A stretch of 64,000 nucleotides of DNA from Actinomortierella ambigua. Lineage: Eukaryota; Mortierellomycota; Mortierellomycetes; Mortierellales; Mortierellaceae. Of this stretch, positions 56,654-64,000 are shown piece by piece. Below the pieces are notes generated by a model. That model was not told the DNA's origin. It ran no database searches and saw only the letters and a list, made by a program, of their open reading frames with translations. The stretch spans positions 1-64,000 of the forward strand of contig JAAAJB010000095.1 of the NCBI GenBank assembly GCA_016098155.1, written 5' to 3'. The translations under genes and the position numbers were made by a program. Every line of letters begins with the position of its first letter. Position 1 is the stretch's first letter.

Positions 56654-58147
56654 TTACTTGAGAGGAATAGATTGTGCATAGCTGAACACATTGTTGGGGT
56701 CAACGGCCTTCTTGATCTCAATGAGACGAGGCAGGCTGCTGCCATAGTAGGCGTTCATGGAGTTGGGCATATCCCGCTCAATGTAGTTTTGGTACGCCTC
56801 GAGGGTGGGTCCAGAGCTGTATGCCTTCTGCATTTCCTTGGCAAAGTTCTGACTCCAGGATAAGCACTCGGAGCACTTCACGCCAGGCTTGGAAAGGTGG
56901 TCGCCCCACTCTGAGATAAACTCGATGCCATAGAGAACGCCGCGGTGGTTGTCAAACGCCGAAGGTGCGTTGGGCTTGTTGACCTTGCCGCCCCAAATGT
57001 CCACAATGATATAGCTGGCCGACGTACCCTTGGGCGGCTTGGTGAGATACTTCTTGAGAATGTCTTTCTCCTTCTTGCTCATGGGCTTGCGGTACACAAG
57101 CGAACGGCCACGAGCATATCGGTTGTCACCTGCAATAGGGTTCTCGAGCGTACCTCCCTCGAGCCAGCCCCACTGCGTGGCAGCGTCGTACCATGTGCCC
57201 TCCTTGACAGTCTGGTCCTTTGTGCCTCCTGTACGCGCAAGGAAGTTGCTGACGGCGGCCTCAGCATCTGTTTTAGGTCCTAGGTAGTTGACTTGAACTT
57301 GGAGACCGCTTTTGCCAACGTTCATCTCGGCCATGAGCTCGTCTGGGGCTTGCTGACCCAATTCGGCATAGGCATCAATGACTTCTGAATACTTTGAAAT
57401 GGGAAAGTTGAGAAGCATGGTTGTCACTTGTGGGGGAGCCTTGTGAGCTTGAATCTGGAACTCGGTGACGAGGCCGTACGAGCCGGCGCCGCCGCCTCGC
57501 AAGGCCCAGAACAGGTCCTTGTTGGTCGAGGCGTTGACGGTGAGGATGTTGCCCTTGGGGTCGACAAATGTCATGCCCACCACATTATCTGAGGCCATGC
57601 CGTACTTGCGACCAACCATACCCAGACCGCCGCCAAGAGTATGTCCACCAATGCCGACGGAGGGACAGGTACCTGCAGCAATCAAGTACTGACCGGCGTT
57701 CCACAGCTTTGCATAGAGGGGACCAAGCTTCGAGCCGGCTCCGATGCTGGCGATGCCGGTGGTGGGGTCCAGAGAAAACTGCTGCATAAGACTGAGGTCC
57801 ATGACAAGAGCGCCATCCTTTCCGCCCTCGCAGTAACCCTCAAAGGAGTGACCACCGGATCGAGGGGCGACATTGATATTGTTGGCGGCAGCACACTTGA
57901 TGGCCGAGGCTGCATCGGCGGCGGTGGCGGGGTGGTAGATGGCGACGGGTTTGTAGTCGAAAATGAGGTTGAATCCAAATCGTTCCGTATTGTAGGTGTT
58001 GGAGGATGAGATGACCAACTTGGAGGTGGGGCTACCCTTGATGTTCTGCATACAGGATACGAACCCGGCAGGGCTGGCTTCAACAGTGTCTATGCCCGCC
58101 AGAGCGGCAGCCGCAATCACGGCCAACGATGTCCACTTGAAGTGCAT
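56654..58147 (-). CDS. Secreted FAD-linked oxidoreductase (BBE/AA7 type), array member 8
   Basis: Intronless, 497 residues from ATG 58147. The start is supported by the signal peptide MHFKWTSLAVIAAAALAGID followed by TVEASPA. Upstream in-frame sequence is CT-rich leader. H100 in RSGGHSFEGYC and C161 in AGTCPSVGIGGHTLGGGLG are the FAD ligands, and YQNY is at 452-455. Of the eight, this copy has the most orderly promoter: a perfect TATAAAAG about 210 bp upstream and a CT-rich leader just before the ATG. Lys codons are frequent at the surface (KKEKDILKKYLTKPPK). It sits at the upstream end of the head-to-tail array and pairs with member 6 in sequence, which suggests an alternating duplication history. 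It may be the best-expressed member, which is inference from the promoter only. Confidence 0.95.
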   Translation of the reverse strand: MHFKWTSLAVIAAAALAGIDTVEASPAGFVSCMQNIKGSPTSKLVISSSNTYNTERFGFNLIFDYKPVAIYHPATAADAASAIKCAAANNINVAPRSGGHSFEGYCEGGKDGALVMDLSLMQQFSLDPTTGIASIGAGSKLGPLYAKLWNAGQYLIAAGTCPSVGIGGHTLGGGLGMVGRKYGMASDNVVGMTFVDPKGNILTVNASTNKDLFWALRGGGAGSYGLVTEFQIQAHKAPPQVTTMLLNFPISKYSEVIDAYAELGQQAPDELMAEMNVGKSGLQVQVNYLGPKTDAEAAVSNFLARTGGTKDQTVKEGTWYDAATQWGWLEGGTLENPIAGDNRYARGRSLVYRKPMSKKEKDILKKYLTKPPKGTSASYIIVDIWGGKVNKPNAPSAFDNHRGVLYGIEFISEWGDHLSKPGVKCSECLSWSQNFAKEMQKAYSSGPTLEAYQNYIERDMPNSMNAYYGSSLPRLIEIKKAVDPNNVFSYAQSIPLK

Positions 58148-60512
58148 GGTGTGATGAAGGCTGTGAGGGAGGAAAGAGAAGACGAAAGAGAGGACGATAG
58201 AGAAGAAAAAAAGAATTTGTGTGGAGGGAGGGGAGGAAAAAAGTAAAATGTTTAAATGGAAGAGAGAGAAGAAGGGCACAAAGAGCGCTGAGTGGTGGGA
58301 GAGACGAAAGATCGAAATGAGAGCGTTGAGATGTGGTGAGTGGGTCTGCAGCTGCTCTTTTATAGAGTTGTGAAAGTGCACCCTCTGTGCGCTTCCCTCT
58401 TCTCCTTTTTTTTTTTTACTACTCGAGGAGGAGGAGGAGCGAGAGAGAAAACAATGCTGGCCAAACGAGGACGCCTATTCGTCACAAAAACCTCAAAGTA
58501 GAGAAGGGCCTCCCTCCATTCCTTTCTCCTTCTGTGCAGCACCGCCCTTTTTTCGCACGGGGGAGAGACAGAAAGTAATAGGAGAGGGTGTGAGGCACGG
58601 TTGATACCCAGGGGCTGAGAACCTCATTTTGGAGTGGGCCAGCCCTCGAACAAAAGATGTGATACACATGGGGGGGGGTACCACCTTCAACAGCAGCAGT
58701 AGTGCTCAATTTTTTTTGGGGAGGTGAGGGAGAGGAAATTTGAGTATCCGCGAGTATCTTTTTCGTCATATACACCCGAGTGTGAGTGAGCGAGGGTCCA
58801 AGAGGAGGAAGGATGGGACAGCTGGACGACACGCGGCGCAAATATTCTTGGAAAAAAGATAGGCGAGGTGGAGCAGCCATCGTCCGCAACTAGACGCCGC
58901 CTTTTGGCGCCCAACGTACGACTGGACAAGTGTTACCTTTACCTATTTCTGAATTCACAACCCAGCTATTTTTGAAAATATCCATCCACGCGCCAACTCT
59001 GTTGGTCAAAAGGTGCGAGCGGAAAAAAAAAGGATCATCACTCTTTTCCTCACCCAGATCGGTTGTGCCCCTGTTTTTTCACTCTGTACCTGCGGTTAGT
59101 AAACGCAGTCAATAACAACACCATGGCCTACCTATGTATAGACGATCACAGAACGTGCGAGGAGCGGCGATATTTCAGCCGAAGAACCGCACTCCTTGTC
59201 AACAATGGCACGCAGGCTGTTGCTGCAGGCGAGCGCTGAAAATAGGTGCAGTTCTCTTCTCACGAATGGTTCATTGTACACATATACCATACTTTTTTTT
59301 TTTTTCAGGGATGGCCTCGCCTATCTGCATCAACACAACAATCTCCATAGCTGCCAGTTTCATAACATCGTCCACACGCGCAAGACACGAGTTCTGCGCC
59401 TTTTGCGGGAAGCATCTCCAAAGGAGCTGTTATTGTTGAACATCTATTGTGGTTGGGGAGTGTCCTATCACTGGTCTCACTTTCACTCGATTTGCTACTC
59501 TTTAGCCCGCCTCCACATGTGGCATGCCATGCTGCTTATCCTTTGCGACAGGAAGGAAAAGAATGGGCATAAGAGCATGGACACAAGGATGCAATGCTTT
59601 ATAGGAAGGGAAGAGGGGGATTGGAGAGACTGCTGTACTTGGCCAAGAATAGGTGGTGGTGGTGATATTATCATTGGCTGGCTGCTTGCTGGTACAGAGT
59701 TGGTTGATGTTGTGGTGGGGGTGGGTAGCAAAGGGAAGCAGGGTAGCTAGAATAGGAGCCGGCTCGTGTACTCCTCTTCTCTCGCCAACAGACTACTTTT
59801 AGGTGGACTGCTGCAGCAGCCGGGGACTGTTGAGGAGTTGAATCGGGGTTTGCTGAGACAGATGAGAGCACAAGAAACTCCCACGAATATAAGAGGGCGG
59901 GAGGAGAGAGGGCAGCGGTATAAAAGCAATGTCGGTGCGGCAGTGACTTTTTTTTTTTCCTTACAACGCAAATAATCACGCATCTTTCAAAAAGCACTTG
60001 CGTATAGAAACCGGCTGTCCCTTTGTGGGTTCAGTGGCTTCAAAGACTTCGTACGGTCGTATACTGATGCCATACCAGATCTAGTACCACATCTTGGGTG
60101 CCACGCTTCGCTTTGGACCGCTTCTTTGAATGTCTTTTAGCAAGTGGGGCAATGATGAGGCACACAATTCTCTTTGCTCTTCTTATTATTACTTTCACAT
60201 AAAATCAAAACAAAAGACCTTTTATTTTTTTTTTAGGTCCACTGGTGGCTGGTGGCAAATCAAACATTGTGAACTGGTGATCAACGGACAATATCATCTG
60301 TTGACCATTTTTAGAAATGTCCCTCCGGGGAGATCACCGTCGCCATCATTTGACAGACTCTCTTTCTCCCTCACTCTCTATCTCCTCCTCCCCCTTCCCC
60401 TTTTTATTTTCTTTTTTATTTTCATTCAAACATCCCACATCCCACATCAATCCATTCTCCTAATTCACTCTCTCTCTCCCTCTCTCTTCTACTTCCCCTC
60501 CTTCCCTCTTTC
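58148..60512. other. Divergent region between oxidase 8 and the sirtuin gene
   Basis: 2.37 kb holding the oxidase 8 promoter and the long CT-rich sirtuin leader (60360-60510). A short stretch at 59309-59440 reads DGLAYLHQHNNLHSCQFHNI, faintly like a protein-kinase catalytic-loop region (see findings). No intact gene is supported. Confidence 0.5.
58357..58364 (-). promoter_or_regulatory. TATA box of oxidase gene 8
   Basis: The minus strand reads CTCTATAAAAGAGC, with a perfect TATAAAAG about 210 bp upstream of the ATG at 58147, followed by a CT-rich leader. Confidence 0.6.

Positions 60513-64000
<3,488 letters not shown>

Noticed and set aside
59196..59750. 184-codon open frame upstream of the sirtuin
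   Set aside because: It passes through a T-run plus CAG acceptor and loses any protein-like character after about 59450, so it is not an intact gene.

Overview
The window looks like nuclear DNA of a fungus, most likely an early-diverging one of the Mucoromycota/Mortierellomycotina type. This is an inference from several things seen. Most housekeeping genes carry three to seven short introns (about 80-400 nt) with GTAAGT/GTATGT donors. Gene starts lie behind long CT-rich leaders. Proteins are full of His, Gln, Ser and Pro runs. Homologues of MTMR14, PLD6, WBP11 and a Barkor-type ATG14 are present, a set that budding yeasts mostly lack. No tRNA, rRNA, CRISPR array or intact transposon was recognised. 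A 10-N assembly gap lies at 49994-50003.

Left part (1-36 kb): ordinary single-copy genes. In order these are a PP1 catalytic subunit (GLC7, minus), a very large MTMR14-like phosphoinositide phosphatase (plus), WBP11 (minus), an unrecognised 1,943-residue protein (plus), HPRT (minus), TFIIS (plus), ATG14 (minus) and a PLD6-like HKD phospholipase (minus). Exon models were built by hand from splice sites and reading phase. In every multi-exon model the phases close exactly. The MTMR14-like enzyme would remove the phosphoinositide mark that the ATG14-containing PI3-kinase complex makes, so two opposing autophagy regulators lie about 17 kb apart, possibly by chance.

Middle part (37-58 kb): eight head-to-tail minus-strand genes for FAD-linked oxidases of the berberine-bridge/glucooligosaccharide-oxidase type (CAZy AA7-like). 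Each has both residues expected for bicovalent FAD (His in GGHS, Cys in the CPxVG motif) and a C-terminal BBE domain. Seven can be read as secreted or signal-anchored. The third has no signal peptide in its readable frame. Genes 1+2 and 3+4 are the two copies of a tandem 5.5-kb duplication (about 36345-41850 and 41880-47276). All eight can be read without introns, unlike the flanking genes. The only other convincing gene in the array is a small secreted ML-domain (NPC2-like) protein on the opposite strand.

Right part (58-64 kb): a long leader, then an HST2/SIRT2-like sirtuin. Its normal catalytic domain is followed by at least 645 residues of low-complexity tail that runs off the window.

The strongest candidate for something new is the eight-member oxidase array with its N-terminal remodelling in genes 1 and 3. 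The oversized tails on the sirtuin and the MTMR14 homologue and the giant orphan protein come next.
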